NCBI GenBank assembly: GCA_030424595.1
Contig: JAUHWG010000001.1
Span: forward strand, 248,001-312,000
DNA length: 64,000 bases
Source of the DNA: Polyangia bacterium
GTDB lineage: Bacteria > Myxococcota_A > Polyangia > Nannocystales > Nannocystaceae
Direction of reading: 5' to 3'
Both the position numbers and the translations under genes were made by a program. Positions within the stretch are counted from its first letter, which is position 1. Each line of letters begins with the position of its first letter. Under the pieces are notes generated by a model. The model did no database searches. It was not told the origin of the DNA and saw only the letters and a program-made list of their open reading frames with translations. Shown one piece after another: positions 42,780 to 52,040 of the stretch.

Positions 42780-43556
42780 CTAGCCGGTGACGAGCAGGGC
42801 GACGCCGCCGATGAGCACCATGATGAGCACTGCCCAGCGGACGATCCCAGCGCCCGAGCGGAGCTGAAGGCGGGCGCCGAGCCAGCCGCCGAGCATCGTC
42901 CCCGCGCCGAGCACCAGACCTTCGCGCCAGACGATCTGCCCCGCCATGGCGAAGATCGGCAGGGCGAGGAGGCTGTAGATCAGGACCAGGCGGGCCTTGA
43001 TCGCGTTCGCGACGACCGCGTGGTAGCCGAGCGCAGGGATCAGGAGGGCGAGGAGCGGGAAGCCGACGCCTGCCTGGAGAAATCCGCCGTAGAGTCCGAT
43101 CACCAGGCCGCCGAGGTCACTGCGCCAGCTCGCGGGCGAGGGCTCCTCCGGCGGCTCGAGGAAGCGACCCGGGCGAAATCCCAGGATCAACCCCCAGGCC
43201 ACCAAGACCACGCCGATCACCGGACGCAGCAGCGTGTCGTCGAAGCGCGTCGCCAAATAGGCGCCCGCGAGCGCCCCGACCGTGATCGGCAGGGCCAGGC
43301 GGGCCGTGATCCCGTAGTCGCGGATCCCTCGGCTGTGGAAGGTCCAGGAGGAGCTCAGGCACTGGACGACGACGCCGACGCGGCTAGTCCCGTTGGCGAC
43401 CGTCGGCGGCAGGCCCAGACCGATCAGCAGCGGCAGGATGAGGAACGAGCCGCCGCCGGCGAGGGCGTTGATGATCCCCGCGAGCACGCCGGCCGCGGCG
43501 AGGATCGACAGGCCGAGCCCTGGGGATGCCAAGACATCGACGCCGAGCGCAGGCAC
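42780..43556 (-). CDS. TauE/SafE-family (TSUP) membrane permease
   Basis: A 258-residue protein with about eight helices in two halves. Each half carries the family loop: GIINALAGGGSFLILPLL-type in the first (ANGTSRVGVVVQ follows) and GGFLQAGVGFPLLALL in the second, then VVANAIKARLVLIYS. TSUP proteins export sulfite, sulfoacetate or other organic anions; the substrate cannot be told here. GTG start at 43556 has TAGTCT 6 nt upstream. It converges with uppP with a 32-bp gap. Confidence 0.9.
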   Translation of the reverse strand: MPALGVDVLASPGLGLSILAAAGVLAGIINALAGGGSFLILPLLIGLGLPPTVANGTSRVGVVVQCLSSSWTFHSRGIRDYGITARLALPITVGALAGAYLATRFDDTLLRPVIGVVLVAWGLILGFRPGRFLEPPEEPSPASWRSDLGGLVIGLYGGFLQAGVGFPLLALLIPALGYHAVVANAIKARLVLIYSLLALPIFAMAGQIVWREGLVLGAGTMLGGWLGARLQLRSGAGIVRWAVLIMVLIGGVALLVTG

Positions 43557-43562
43557 CGGGGC

Positions 43563-43568
43563 AGACTA
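43563..43568 (-). promoter_or_regulatory. Predicted -10 box of TSUP gene
   Basis: TAGTCT on the minus strand, 6 nt before GTG 43556. Confidence 0.5.
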
Positions 43569-43779
43569 CGCGATCTCGACCCTGCCAGCGACCGGCGCCT
43601 ATCGACCCCAGGAGAGCAGCCGCGTGATCCCCGGAGGAACCGAGCGGGGCGGGCGGAGAGCGAGCGCGCAAACAACCCGCACTTGGACGCGTCAACAGCC
43701 GGATCCGGCTGCCCTCCTCGCGCTGGCCCGGGCCAGGGAAGCTCGGCGATTTGTCGCGGGCTGCGGCCGGAGCCTCCGC

Positions 43780-43785
43780 TACTCT
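43780..43785 (+). promoter_or_regulatory. Predicted -10 box of apaH
   Basis: TACTCT, 6 nt before the ATG at 43792. No Shine-Dalgarno fits between them. Confidence 0.5.
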
Positions 43786-43791
43786 CCCGCC

Positions 43792-44523
43792 ATGCGCTGG
43801 CTGGTCGGCGACGTTCAGGGGTGTGCACGCGAGCTCGATCGTCTGCTCGAGACCGTCCGCTTTGATCCGGCCCGTGATGAGCTTTGGTGCCTTGGGGACC
43901 TCATCAACCGCGGGCCGGACTCGCTCGCGGCGGCCCGGCTGTGGCGTGATGTCGGCGGCCTCGGGGTCCTCGGCAACCACGAGGTCTACGCCCTCCTCGC
44001 CCGCAGCGGCCAATGGCCCCGCAAGGACGACACCCTGAACGAGCTCTACGAGGCCGAGGACGGCCCCGCCCTCCTCGATCGGCTGCGGGCCCTCCCTCCC
44101 CTCGCCTACCTCGAAGGGGGTGCCTCCTACGCCCCAGCGTGGGCCGTGCACGCTGGCCTCGACCCGCGCTGGCAGGACCTGCACGCGGTCGCCGAACGCC
44201 TCGCGGCGGGGCCCCACGACGATGCCTGGCTCGAGCACCCGGACGTATCCTTCGCCACCCGGGTCCGCTGCTGCACCGCCGACGGCGAGCGCTCGCGCTA
44301 CGATCGGGCCCCTGAGGGCTGCCCCCCCCCGCATGTCCCCTGGGACAGTCTCTATCAGGGCGACGTCCTCGTGGTGCACGGGCACTGGGCCCGCCGCGGC
44401 CACTACCGCGGACGCAAGACCCTGGGGCTCGACTCCGCCTGCGTCTACGGCGGTCCGCTGACAGCGTGGTCGCAGGAGGAGGACCGGATCGTCCAGATCC
44501 CGGCCCTCAGCCGCAGCTCCTAG
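43792..44523 (+). CDS. apaH: Symmetrical diadenosine tetraphosphatase (ApaH-like)
   Basis: Hydrolyses Ap4A to two ADP and may remove Np4N caps from RNA. Metallophosphatase motifs in order are VGDVQGC, CLGDLINRGPDSL, VLGNHEVY and LVVHGHW; the closing GLDSACVYGGPLTAW is specific to ApaH. The 243-residue length is a little short against ~280 in E. coli. ATG at 43792 is the only start compatible with the N-terminal metal motif, and TACTCT lies 6 nt upstream. Confidence 0.92.
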   Translation: MRWLVGDVQGCARELDRLLETVRFDPARDELWCLGDLINRGPDSLAAARLWRDVGGLGVLGNHEVYALLARSGQWPRKDDTLNELYEAEDGPALLDRLRALPPLAYLEGGASYAPAWAVHAGLDPRWQDLHAVAERLAAGPHDDAWLEHPDVSFATRVRCCTADGERSRYDRAPEGCPPPHVPWDSLYQGDVLVVHGHWARRGHYRGRKTLGLDSACVYGGPLTAWSQEEDRIVQIPALSRSS

Positions 44524-44632
44524 ACGCCCGCCCCGGACGAGCCTCGCAGCTCAAGACGCCGCGAGCTGGGCTCTCCAGGGCCAGGGCTGCGAGCGGGCTG
44601 CGAGCGGGCTCGCGACACCCCGCACTCCCCCT

Positions 44633-46090
44633 CTACTCACCGTCGGCGAGCAGATAGGCCATCAACGCCAGGGCCGCGGCGTTGCCCTCGAGGTGCGCCG
44701 GATCGATCTTGTCGATCGTGTCCGCAGCGCTGTGGTGAAGGTCGAAGTAGTGGCTGATGTCCGGGAGGAGGCCGAGGCTGAGCACCCCGTCCTTGGTCAG
44801 CGGGGAGATGTCCGCGCCGCCGCCCCCCCGACGCAGACCGCTCGCCCCGAGCACCCGCATCAGCCCGCCAAAGCGCTCGAGACGGGCGAACTCCTCGTCG
44901 CTCGCGGTCGCCGAGAAGCCCCAGGGAGCGCCGGCGCCGACGTCCGCCTCGATCGCCGCGACATGCCGCTCGGAGCCGTGCGCCGCGTGATAGGCACGGC
45001 CGCCGCGTAGGCCGTTCTCCTCGTTGGTGAAGAGCACGACCCGGATCGTCCGCTTGGGCCGAAGCCCCGCCTTGGCCAGCAGGCGCACGGCCTCGATCGC
45101 CATCAAACAGCCGCTGCCGTCGTCGCTGCTGCCGTCGCCGACGTCCCAAGAGTCGATGTGACCGCCGATGAGGACGATCTCCTCCGGCAGCTCGCGGCCG
45201 ATGTATTCGCCGATCGCGTTGCCGCTGAGGGCGTCCGGGAGGGTCTTCGCCCCGAGGAAGAGCTCGACCGAGACGGGACCGCGCGCGGCGAGACGGGCGA
45301 GGTGCTCGGTGTCCTCGATCGACAGCGCGGCCGCCGGGATCTTCGGCGACTCCTCGTCGTAGACCAGCGTCCCGGTGTGCGGCGTCGCCAGCGAGGTCGC
45401 CGTCACCGAGCGGATCAGCACCGCCTTCGCCCCCGCCCGTCCGGCCGCGCTCGGACCGGCGACGCGGATCCCGACGGTCGCCCCGTAGTGGGGATCGCGA
45501 GCCTCCGGGTCGAAGGGCGGCATCGGCTGGTTGATCACGACGATCTTCCCCTTGGCCTCCGCCGCCCTCTCGCCGAGCTCCGGGAGGCTGGAGACCACGA
45601 GCACCTCGCCGCGGAGGGGCCGCTTGCCGGTGCCGACGGTCCCTCCGAGGCCGAGCAGGCGTAGCTCACGACCGCCGATGACCTTGCCGCGCTCCTCTCC
45701 GCGGACCCAATGCGGGACCATCACCTCCTCACGCCGAACGTTGCTGAGCCCGTCCTCGCGCATCACCTCGAGGGTCCAATCGATCGCGTCCTCGAGCGCC
45801 TTTGAGCCGCTGAGGCGATGACCGAAGGTGTCGGCCATGTAGGCTAGGCGCTCCCAGGCGCTCCTCTCCCCCTCGGCCGCGGCGGCGATCTTCGCCGCCG
45901 CGTCGATCCACTCCTGAGGCATCGTCGCCTCAGGCTCCTCCGCGCTCGGCTCGGGCTCAGACGCCGCGCTCACCGGCACCGGCTCGGTCACCGGCTCGAT
46001 CGGCGCCTCGCTCCCGGCCTGCGGACGACAGCCGAAGCCTAGCGTCAGGGCGATGAAGAGGGCCCGCGTTCTCCGGCATCCGACGATCAT
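44633..46090 (-). CDS. M28-family zinc aminopeptidase/carboxypeptidase lipoprotein
   Basis: A 485-residue exported peptidase. The signal peptide has a possible lipobox (LGFGC, Cys21), then an acidic linker. A PA-like insert domain spans ~130-270. The M28 catalytic domain has a complete set of zinc ligands and catalytic acid: GGHIDSWDVG (His, Asp), SSDDGSG, FTNEENGLRGG (Glu-Glu), IEADVGAG and the final HYFDLHHSAADT. The pattern resembles plasma glutamate carboxypeptidase-type (CPQ) enzymes. Probably cleaves dipeptides or peptide fragments outside the inner membrane. A TATCAG box lies 9 nt before the ATG. Confidence 0.9.
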   Translation of the reverse strand: MIVGCRRTRALFIALTLGFGCRPQAGSEAPIEPVTEPVPVSAASEPEPSAEEPEATMPQEWIDAAAKIAAAAEGERSAWERLAYMADTFGHRLSGSKALEDAIDWTLEVMREDGLSNVRREEVMVPHWVRGEERGKVIGGRELRLLGLGGTVGTGKRPLRGEVLVVSSLPELGERAAEAKGKIVVINQPMPPFDPEARDPHYGATVGIRVAGPSAAGRAGAKAVLIRSVTATSLATPHTGTLVYDEESPKIPAAALSIEDTEHLARLAARGPVSVELFLGAKTLPDALSGNAIGEYIGRELPEEIVLIGGHIDSWDVGDGSSDDGSGCLMAIEAVRLLAKAGLRPKRTIRVVLFTNEENGLRGGRAYHAAHGSERHVAAIEADVGAGAPWGFSATASDEEFARLERFGGLMRVLGASGLRRGGGGADISPLTKDGVLSLGLLPDISHYFDLHHSAADTIDKIDPAHLEGNAAALALMAYLLADGE

Positions 46091-46304
46091 CAGCTATCGC
46101 TGATACTCGCGGTCGGCCCGCCTGGCAAGGCTCGGACCGACGGCCCTCCTGGCGGGGTCCGCCCTCGGGGCGAGCTCGCCGTCCTCCGCCGCGCTCCCCC
46201 GAGTCATCGCCGGTGCTGCGACGCAGGCGAGGGCTCGCGGCTTCGGGCGCACTCTAGGGAGACCTACGCTCACGCCGCACGGCCCACAGGATCGCCGCGA
46301 CGAT

Positions 46305-46345
46305 CTCTCCTCGCCTCTCCTCGCCTCTCCTCGCCTCGCCTCGCC
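46305..46345. repeat. 10-bp tandem repeat TCGCCTCTCC in a 287-bp gap
   Basis: About four copies, the last with CTCGCC variants. It lies between the M28 peptidase start and the preceding minus-strand gene's end. Nothing else in 46091-46377 was recognised. Confidence 0.85.
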
Positions 46346-46377
46346 AGGAGGGCCCACGGGCGCTCGGCTACGGCCCC

Positions 46378-47400
46378 CTAAAAGGCGATCCCGCCGGGGA
46401 TCAGAGCGACTCGCGAGGCGTCACCTTTGCGGATCTTCGACCTCCCGGTCGCCGCCAGGACAACCCCGGCGACCAGGGTGATCGACGCCATCCCAGCGAC
46501 CGCAGCCCCCTCGTAGGAGCGCCCCGCGTGGCCGCCGTAGTACTCGGTGTTGCGGATCATGATCAGACCCGCCGCCACTCCCGTAGCGCTGATCAAGGCC
46601 GCGCCGACGCCAGCCCTACGCTGCTTGAGCGAGCCGGGATCGACGTCGAGGGTCATCCAGTCGCGCTCCTTGTCGAGGCGGAAGGCCCGCGACCGCGAGA
46701 CGTCGTGATCGCGATCCTTGGGCACCCGCAGTAGCGAGCCGGCAGGGACCTCGGCCCGACAGGGGGCGACGCAGACCGGGACCCAGGATCCCCGCCGCTC
46801 GTCGTAGCGCTCGACCGCCGCGGGTTGGCGGGAGCGCAGGTCCACGGTCGTCATCGGCAGCGCCGGCGCGGACGCGACCGGAGCGGGCCTGGGCGCGAGG
46901 GTCGGCGCGACGACGGGCGCGGTGATCGGGGCGGCCGGCGGCGCAGGCTGAAGCGTCGGCGCCGGGACCACCGTCGCCGTCGTCTCACCGTCGATGATCT
47001 CGTACTCGACCTCGTAGCCCTCGGGGACCTCGATCTCGATCACCTCTTCGCGGGGCGCTGCGGCCGGAGCCGGCGTCGGAGCTGCGACTGGAGCCGGGAC
47101 CGCTGCGGGCTCGTCGGCGAAGAACGGATCATCGTCGATGTCGAGGTCGTCGTCCGGATCCGGGAGCGCCTGCTGCTGCGACTGACCGCGCTGGGTCTGC
47201 GACTGCCCCGGGCCCTGCGCTGTCGACATCGCGACGCCGAGGTAGCCGACCGCCCCCGCGGCGATCGGCGCCTGCACGTACGCCGCGCCCCCCTGGGACG
47301 GAGACCAGGCCGCGGCCATCACCTCGGTCGGCGTCGTCGCGCCGACAAGTCCGACGACGAGCGACGCCGCAACACACCGAGACGAGAGCATCCTAACCAT
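46378..47400 (-). CDS. Exported/membrane protein with Pro/Ala-rich linker, function unknown
   Basis: A 340-residue protein. The signal peptide probably ends near EVMAAA. It is followed by a Gln/Gly-rich stretch, an acidic patch (DDDLDIDDDPFF), a Pro/Ala/Val linker and a small beta domain of about 80 residues containing WVPVCVAPCRAEVPAGSLLRV. That Cys-containing segment resembles the PEGA-like carbohydrate-surface domains common in myxobacteria. Two membrane helices (AALISATGVAAGLIMI and AGMASITLVAGVVLAATG) lie near the C-terminus. The start may be ATG 47400 or 47391. Confidence 0.65.
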   Translation of the reverse strand: MVRMLSSRCVAASLVVGLVGATTPTEVMAAAWSPSQGGAAYVQAPIAAGAVGYLGVAMSTAQGPGQSQTQRGQSQQQALPDPDDDLDIDDDPFFADEPAAVPAPVAAPTPAPAAAPREEVIEIEVPEGYEVEYEIIDGETTATVVPAPTLQPAPPAAPITAPVVAPTLAPRPAPVASAPALPMTTVDLRSRQPAAVERYDERRGSWVPVCVAPCRAEVPAGSLLRVPKDRDHDVSRSRAFRLDKERDWMTLDVDPGSLKQRRAGVGAALISATGVAAGLIMIRNTEYYGGHAGRSYEGAAVAGMASITLVAGVVLAATGRSKIRKGDASRVALIPGGIAF

Positions 47401-47904
47401 AGGGATCGAGGTTGGTCGGACCCCGCGCGGCTGTCAAGCGCAGAGGCCGAAGAGCGATCGGGGCGGGCCAGCCCCGGTCCCGCGCACTCCTGCCGGCGCC
47501 GGAGCTGCGCCCGCGCCCCGGCGAGAGGAGCGGCTCACGGGCGTGTTCACGGGGGGCGCGACGGTGACAGCGAAGCTGCCGAAGTGGGACCGCAGGGCTG
47601 CTACGTGGCCAGGTGCGAACCGTCGGGTGGGCTCGACACCGACACCGCATGCTGCGCCGGTCTCGGCACCGAGCTCGCGGCGCGAGGTCGGTCCACTGAG
47701 CGGCGTTCACCCCGACCGGCGCGCTACGGATCCACCGTGTCGAGCCGGACGACGCCACCGACGCTGGGACTGCGAAATGCAGGCTGCGAACGCCAACGCG
47801 ACGGTGAGCGCCCGCTCCTGCCCCTCGCGACAGCGCGCAAAGACTCGCGGTCGCGACAACGCGCGAGGCGCAACCAAGGCGTGTCCCCGATCCGGGCTGG
47901 CCGA
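47401..47904. other. Divergent intergenic region, ~500 bp, no gene seen
   Basis: Lies between the exported protein (-) and the DUF4139 gene (+). One frame stays open through part of it on the plus strand, but its translation is Arg/Pro/Ala-rich without family likeness. No repeat, terminator or clear operator was found. Confidence 0.5.
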
Positions 47905-47910
47905 TACCAT
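47905..47910 (+). promoter_or_regulatory. Predicted -10 box of DUF4139 gene
   Basis: TACCAT, 7 nt before the ATG at 47918. Confidence 0.5.
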
Positions 47911-47917
47911 CTCGGCG

Positions 47918-49870
47918 ATGCTCCCCGTTACCTCCGTAGTTCTCTTCAAGCACGGCGTCGGCTACTTCGAGCGCCACGGCTCGATCACAGGCGAAGCGAC
48001 CGTCGAGCTCTCGTTTCGCGCGAGCGAGATGAACGATGTGCTCAAGTCCCTGACCGCCCTCGACGACGGCGGCGGTGCGATCACCAGCATCTCCTACGAG
48101 TCGACCCAGCCGCTGAGCAAGCAGCTCGAGGACTTCGCGATCCAGATCCCCGAAGACCGGGCGATGTCCGGCCTCCTGGCCCAGCTCACAGGAACCCGGG
48201 CGATCCTCTTCCGCACCGACGGCAGCACCGAGGGGGTGATCGCCGGGGTCGAGCCGAGCAAGCGCCGCGAGGGTGACACGGTCTTCGACTCCCACCGGGT
48301 CAGCCTCTGGGTCGCCGGCTCCTCCCTCGAGAGCCACGACCTCGCCGACGTCAAGCGGATCGAGCTCGCCGACCCGGCCCTGCGCAAGGATCTCCAGCAC
48401 CTGCTGGACATCCTGATCTCGGCCAAGAAGAAGGACCTCAAGCGGCTGACCATCTTCACCAAGGGCGACGGAGAGCGCAGCCTGACGATCTCCTACGTCA
48501 TCGAGACCCCGGTCTGGAAGACCTCCTATCGGGTGCTCCTCTACGGTGAGTCGACCGAGATCCAAGGCTGGGCGCTCGTCGACAACACCCAGGACGAGGA
48601 CTGGGATCAGGTCGAGCTGACCCTGGTCGCCGGTCTGCCGATCTCCTTCGTCCACGACCTCTACTCGCCGCGCTACAAGAAGCGCCCGGTCGTCATCGTC
48701 AAGGAGGAGTCCGCCTACGCGCCGCCGGTGCTCGAGACCGCCGTCCCCGCGATCGCCTTTGACAGCGCCGCCTCCGGAGCAGCTCCGCCGAGGCCGATGT
48801 CCGCGCCAGCACCGGCTCCGAAGATGGCCCGTCGCCGCAGCGCCGCCAAGCCTCCGCCGCCGCCGCAGGCCCTCTCGACCCGCACCCAAGAGGTCGGCGA
48901 CCTCCTCCACTACACGATCGATCACCCGGTCACCGTCCGTCGCAAGCAGTCCGCGCTGGTGCCCATCCTCCACCGTGAGTTCGGCGGCAAGCGGATCGCG
49001 ATCTACAACCCCTCGATCCGCGAGAAGAACCCGATGTCGGCGCTCCTCTTCAAGAACACGACCGGGCTCACCCTCGAGGGGGGCCCGCTGACCGTGATCG
49101 AGGACGGCGCCTACCTCGGCGAGGCGATGCTCGACACGATCAAGGCCGACGAAGAGCGGGTCATCCCCTTCTCCGTCGAGCTCGGCTGCAAGGTCCAGGT
49201 AGAGCCGAGCTCCAAGCTCCAGGAGGTCCACCGCGCGCGGATCTACAACGGTCGGCTCCTCCTCAGCCGCTTCCGCCTGAACCTCACCGCCTATGCGATC
49301 GCCAACAACACCGATCGGCCGATCGACCTCTTCCTGGATCATCGCTTCGTCGCCGGCTACGAGCTCGTCGAGACCCCCAAGCCGGAGGAGAAGACCGACA
49401 ACTATTACCGCTTCCGCTTTACGGTGCCGCCCCGCGAGACCGTCCGCTTCGTCGTCACCGAGAAGGGCGAGGAGCGCGACACCACCCTGGTGAGCTCCGC
49501 CGACGGCGAGACCTACGGGATCTGGCTGGAGAACGGCTACATCAACGAGAGCACCCACGCCGCGCTCGCCGAGATCGCCGACCTCACCACCGCGGCAGCA
49601 AACCTCCGCCGGCAGGTCCACCACAACGAGGAGGCGATCAAGGAGATCTTCGCCAACCAGGGGCGCCTACGCGAGAACCTCGGGGCCCTCGGCTCCGCCG
49701 CCAACGAGCGGACCCTCCGCGACCGCTATGTCAGCGAGCTCGCGGCCGAGGAGGACCGTCTCGCCGAGCTGCGCCGCGCGATCAAGGCCCTGACCCGTGA
49801 ACGCGAGGCCAAGGAGCACGCCGCCCGCACGCAGATCGCCGCCCTCACCTTCGACAGCGCCGGCCGATGA
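47918..49870 (+). CDS. DUF4139 domain protein
   Basis: A 650-residue protein that begins with the typical VTSVVLFKHGVGYFERHG. The middle contains the DUF4139 core: SYVIETPVWKTSYRVLL, GWALVDNTQDEDWDQVELTLVAG and SFVHDLYSPRYKKRPVVIV. A Pro/Ala linker (residues ~285-320) splits the domain. The second half continues with the TGLTLEGGPLTVIEDGAYLGEAML segment and ends in a coiled coil (~560-640). No signal peptide is seen. Function of the family is unknown; it is common in myxobacteria and also found in eukaryotes. The long frame upstream of 47918 is not supported. Confidence 0.85.
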   Translation: MLPVTSVVLFKHGVGYFERHGSITGEATVELSFRASEMNDVLKSLTALDDGGGAITSISYESTQPLSKQLEDFAIQIPEDRAMSGLLAQLTGTRAILFRTDGSTEGVIAGVEPSKRREGDTVFDSHRVSLWVAGSSLESHDLADVKRIELADPALRKDLQHLLDILISAKKKDLKRLTIFTKGDGERSLTISYVIETPVWKTSYRVLLYGESTEIQGWALVDNTQDEDWDQVELTLVAGLPISFVHDLYSPRYKKRPVVIVKEESAYAPPVLETAVPAIAFDSAASGAAPPRPMSAPAPAPKMARRRSAAKPPPPPQALSTRTQEVGDLLHYTIDHPVTVRRKQSALVPILHREFGGKRIAIYNPSIREKNPMSALLFKNTTGLTLEGGPLTVIEDGAYLGEAMLDTIKADEERVIPFSVELGCKVQVEPSSKLQEVHRARIYNGRLLLSRFRLNLTAYAIANNTDRPIDLFLDHRFVAGYELVETPKPEEKTDNYYRFRFTVPPRETVRFVVTEKGEERDTTLVSSADGETYGIWLENGYINESTHAALAEIADLTTAAANLRRQVHHNEEAIKEIFANQGRLRENLGALGSAANERTLRDRYVSELAAEEDRLAELRRAIKALTREREAKEHAARTQIAALTFDSAGR

Positions 49871-49893
49871 CCCCGCCCTGAGGGCCGCGGCCC

Positions 49894-49992
49894 ATGCTCT
49901 CGCGCCGGACTCGCAGGTCCTCTCGGCTTCCACACAACACCGGCTGTACTGCAAGTCTTGGCCGAGACAGGTGGGACGACGAGGGCCTCCTA
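49894..49992 (-). repeat. Dispersed palindrome-family element, copy C (diverged)
   Basis: Read on the minus strand it begins with TAGGAGGCC, whose TAG is the stop of the adjacent gene (49990-49992). It then shares GCAGTACAGCC-GGT and GCCGAGAGG-CC with element B (53805), and ends with the 37-bp block shared with 16468-16504. It lacks the right-hand inverted end, so it looks truncated or decayed. Confidence 0.6.
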
Positions 49993-51762
49993 GTCCTGGA
50001 AGAGCGTGTCGAGGTCCCCCCAGTCGCCGCTCTCCTCCTGCGGGGCCGTCACGACCGGCGGCGGCACCAGGATTCGCGGCGCTTCTGCGACCGACTGCTT
50101 CGCAGAGCGCGTCGGCAGCCCGGCGGCGGGCGGGCTCCCGACCAGGCGCGGGAGGTTCAGCCGCGGTGGGCGAGGCGTGGGGACGGCGGTCCTCGGCCCA
50201 CGCGCACGGACCGGCGGCGGCGGCGGCTTGGACCGCGACGCGGCAGCCCTCTCCCCGGGGCGCACCAGAGGTGGCAAGATCACGCCCCGCGACGCTTCCG
50301 AGCTGACGCTCGCAGGCGCCGCGCTCACCTTGGATGAGCTCTGCACCGACGACGCCGACGCGCTTGGAACCACCGGCGCCGCGACGCTCACCTTCGGCGC
50401 TGCGCTCTGTCCAGCCGCCGCGCTCACCTTGGATGAGCTCTGCACCGACGACGCCGACGCGCTTGGAACCACCGGCGCCGCGACGCTCTGCGGCGCCGCG
50501 ACGCTCTGCGGCGCCGCGACGCTCTGTCCAGCCGCAGGAGTCGCCGCGCTCTGTGGCGCCGCTGCGATCTGCGCTCCTGCGCTCTGCGCTCCCGCTACGC
50601 CCGGCCGTGCCGCTACGCTCTCCCGTACCGCTGCGCCCTCTTGTGCCGCTGTGTTCTGCGGCTCCGCTGCGCGCACCTGCGGCGCGGTCGCCTCTGAGGG
50701 CTCGGGCGTCTTCTTGGCCCGCTGCGCCCTCGTCTTGAGCTCTCGCTGACGCCGTGCAGCCTCTTCGCTCCGGCGGTGGCGCTCCTCGGCCTTCGCCCTG
50801 CGGCGGGCCTCGCGACGGGCCTGCTTGCGCGCCTTCTTGCTCCCCCGCGGGTTGCGAGGATCCTCGGCCGCCTCCTGCGCCCTCTGCGCACCATCCTTCT
50901 TCTTGCCAGCACCCTTGGACTTCTCCTGGGCCTTGGCTCGCTTGCGCTCCTGACGCTGCTGCTCCTTTTTGTAGGCTCGTAGGCCCTTCTCAGCTCGCTT
51001 GAGGAGCGTCGCCGCGAGCTCATCGTCCCCCACCCCAGCCGCCTCCTCGCTCAGGGCGAGCGCACGGTCGAGCTCTCCGTCGCGTTCTTGGGCAAGGATC
51101 AGCCCCGCGAGGATCCACGGATGATCGCCGAGCGTGCCACGCAGCTCCTCGAGCTCTCCGCGCACCCCGTCATCGCGCTGGCCCGCGGCGAGGAGGAGAA
51201 CCGCCCGATGCAGGCGATCCCAGGGCCCAAGGTCGCCGAGCTTCTCCCGGGCGCTGCTGACCTCACGCGCACGGCTGAGATCCTTGGCGAGGATCCACGC
51301 GTGCACCTGGCCGCTCAGGAGAGCCGCGGACGGCTCACGGAGGCGCGCGAGTCGACCCGTCTCGGCGTAGGCCTGCGCGGCCGCCTGACCGTCGCCGGCG
51401 ATCAGGTGAAGGGTCGCCTCCTGCGACGAACGCCAGCCGTGGGGCGCGAAGGTGCGGACGAGCCGACGGGCCCGGAGGAGGCCCAGGCGATGGCTCGCGG
51501 TCCGCCGCGTCGCGGTCCGGACCTCGCGCTCGAGCGGGCGCAGGAGGAGCCGCGTGAAGGCGGGGAAGAGGAGGAAGGCCCCGACCCCAGCGGCGATCCA
51601 GCCCCAGCGAGCGATCCCGCCGTCAAAGAAGAGGCCGATCCAGATCAGCGAAAACGCGATGTAGAGGCGGATGATCGTCGCCCAGCGCGGACGACCACTA
51701 CGGCCCCAGATCGAGGCGGGCACCTCGGGGCGGAATTGGCTCGGGGGGGTGGATACGCTCAT
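49990..51762 (-). CDS. Membrane protein with TPR-like region and Ala/Ser/Val repeat domain
   Basis: A 590-residue protein. Two membrane helices lie near residues 30-70 (LYIAFSLIWIGLFFDGG and WGWIAAGVGAFLLFPAF). A helical TPR-like part spans ~85-265, then a strongly basic coiled segment rich in Lys, Arg and Ala (~265-350). The C-terminal ~240 residues are low complexity, alternating Ala, Ser, Val, Pro and Gln (SVAAPQSVAAPQSVAAPVV), and contain a recent 24-codon duplication. No enzyme motif was found. The ATG at 51762 was chosen since the frame upstream opens only with TTG. The stop codon lies at the edge of repeat element C. Confidence 0.7.
   Translation of the reverse strand: MSVSTPPSQFRPEVPASIWGRSGRPRWATIIRLYIAFSLIWIGLFFDGGIARWGWIAAGVGAFLLFPAFTRLLLRPLEREVRTATRRTASHRLGLLRARRLVRTFAPHGWRSSQEATLHLIAGDGQAAAQAYAETGRLARLREPSAALLSGQVHAWILAKDLSRAREVSSAREKLGDLGPWDRLHRAVLLLAAGQRDDGVRGELEELRGTLGDHPWILAGLILAQERDGELDRALALSEEAAGVGDDELAATLLKRAEKGLRAYKKEQQRQERKRAKAQEKSKGAGKKKDGAQRAQEAAEDPRNPRGSKKARKQARREARRRAKAEERHRRSEEAARRQRELKTRAQRAKKTPEPSEATAPQVRAAEPQNTAAQEGAAVRESVAARPGVAGAQSAGAQIAAAPQSAATPAAGQSVAAPQSVAAPQSVAAPVVPSASASSVQSSSKVSAAAGQSAAPKVSVAAPVVPSASASSVQSSSKVSAAPASVSSEASRGVILPPLVRPGERAAASRSKPPPPPVRARGPRTAVPTPRPPRLNLPRLVGSPPAAGLPTRSAKQSVAEAPRILVPPPVVTAPQEESGDWGDLDTLFQD
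50318..50488. repeat. Perfect 72-bp direct duplication inside a coding region
   Basis: 50318-50389 and 50417-50488 are identical over 72 bp (99-bp offset), coding for PSASASSVQSSSKVSA-type sequence twice. An adjacent 18-bp unit (GCGGCGCCGCGACGCTCT type) repeats about three times. Identity at all codon positions points to recent duplication. Confidence 0.93.
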
Positions 51763-51991
51763 CGCCCGGGCAACATGCCCGAGCGCCCTGGCACTTCGCA
51801 AGGCTTGGCGACCCAGCGATCAAACGGCGTGAGACGGGAGCTCGCCCGCCACGGGCCTCGACCAGGGTCCAGCGCGGCCATCGCCCGGCCCTCTCCCCGC
51901 CCTGCCTAGCGCGTACGACCGCGACGAACCCGCGTGGCGTCGCTCAGGCGAAGCCAAGCTGCGGCAGGTCATCCCCGAGCGGGACAAAAAA

Positions 51992-52017
51992 ACGGGCGGA
52001 CCCGCAGGTCCGCCCGT
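51992..52017 (-). terminator. Rho-independent terminator of Cys-rich lipoprotein gene
   Basis: A perfect 11-bp stem, ACGGGCGGACC with its complement, and a 4-nt loop. On the minus strand it is followed by a run of seven T (51985-51991). It lies 24 bp after the stop at 52041. Confidence 0.93.
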
Positions 52018-52040
52018 CTTGGTTCACCGAGGTCTGGGGA

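Noticed and set aside
47543..47917. Upstream extension of the DUF4139 protein
   Set aside because: The conserved N-terminus (VTSVVLFKHGVGYFERHG) starts right after ATG 47918, which also has a TACCAT box; the extension has no likeness to the family.
47393..49624. 743-codon minus-strand frame opposite the DUF4139 gene
   Set aside because: The plus strand encodes recognisable DUF4139 sequence. The antisense product is low-complexity and lacks any family likeness.
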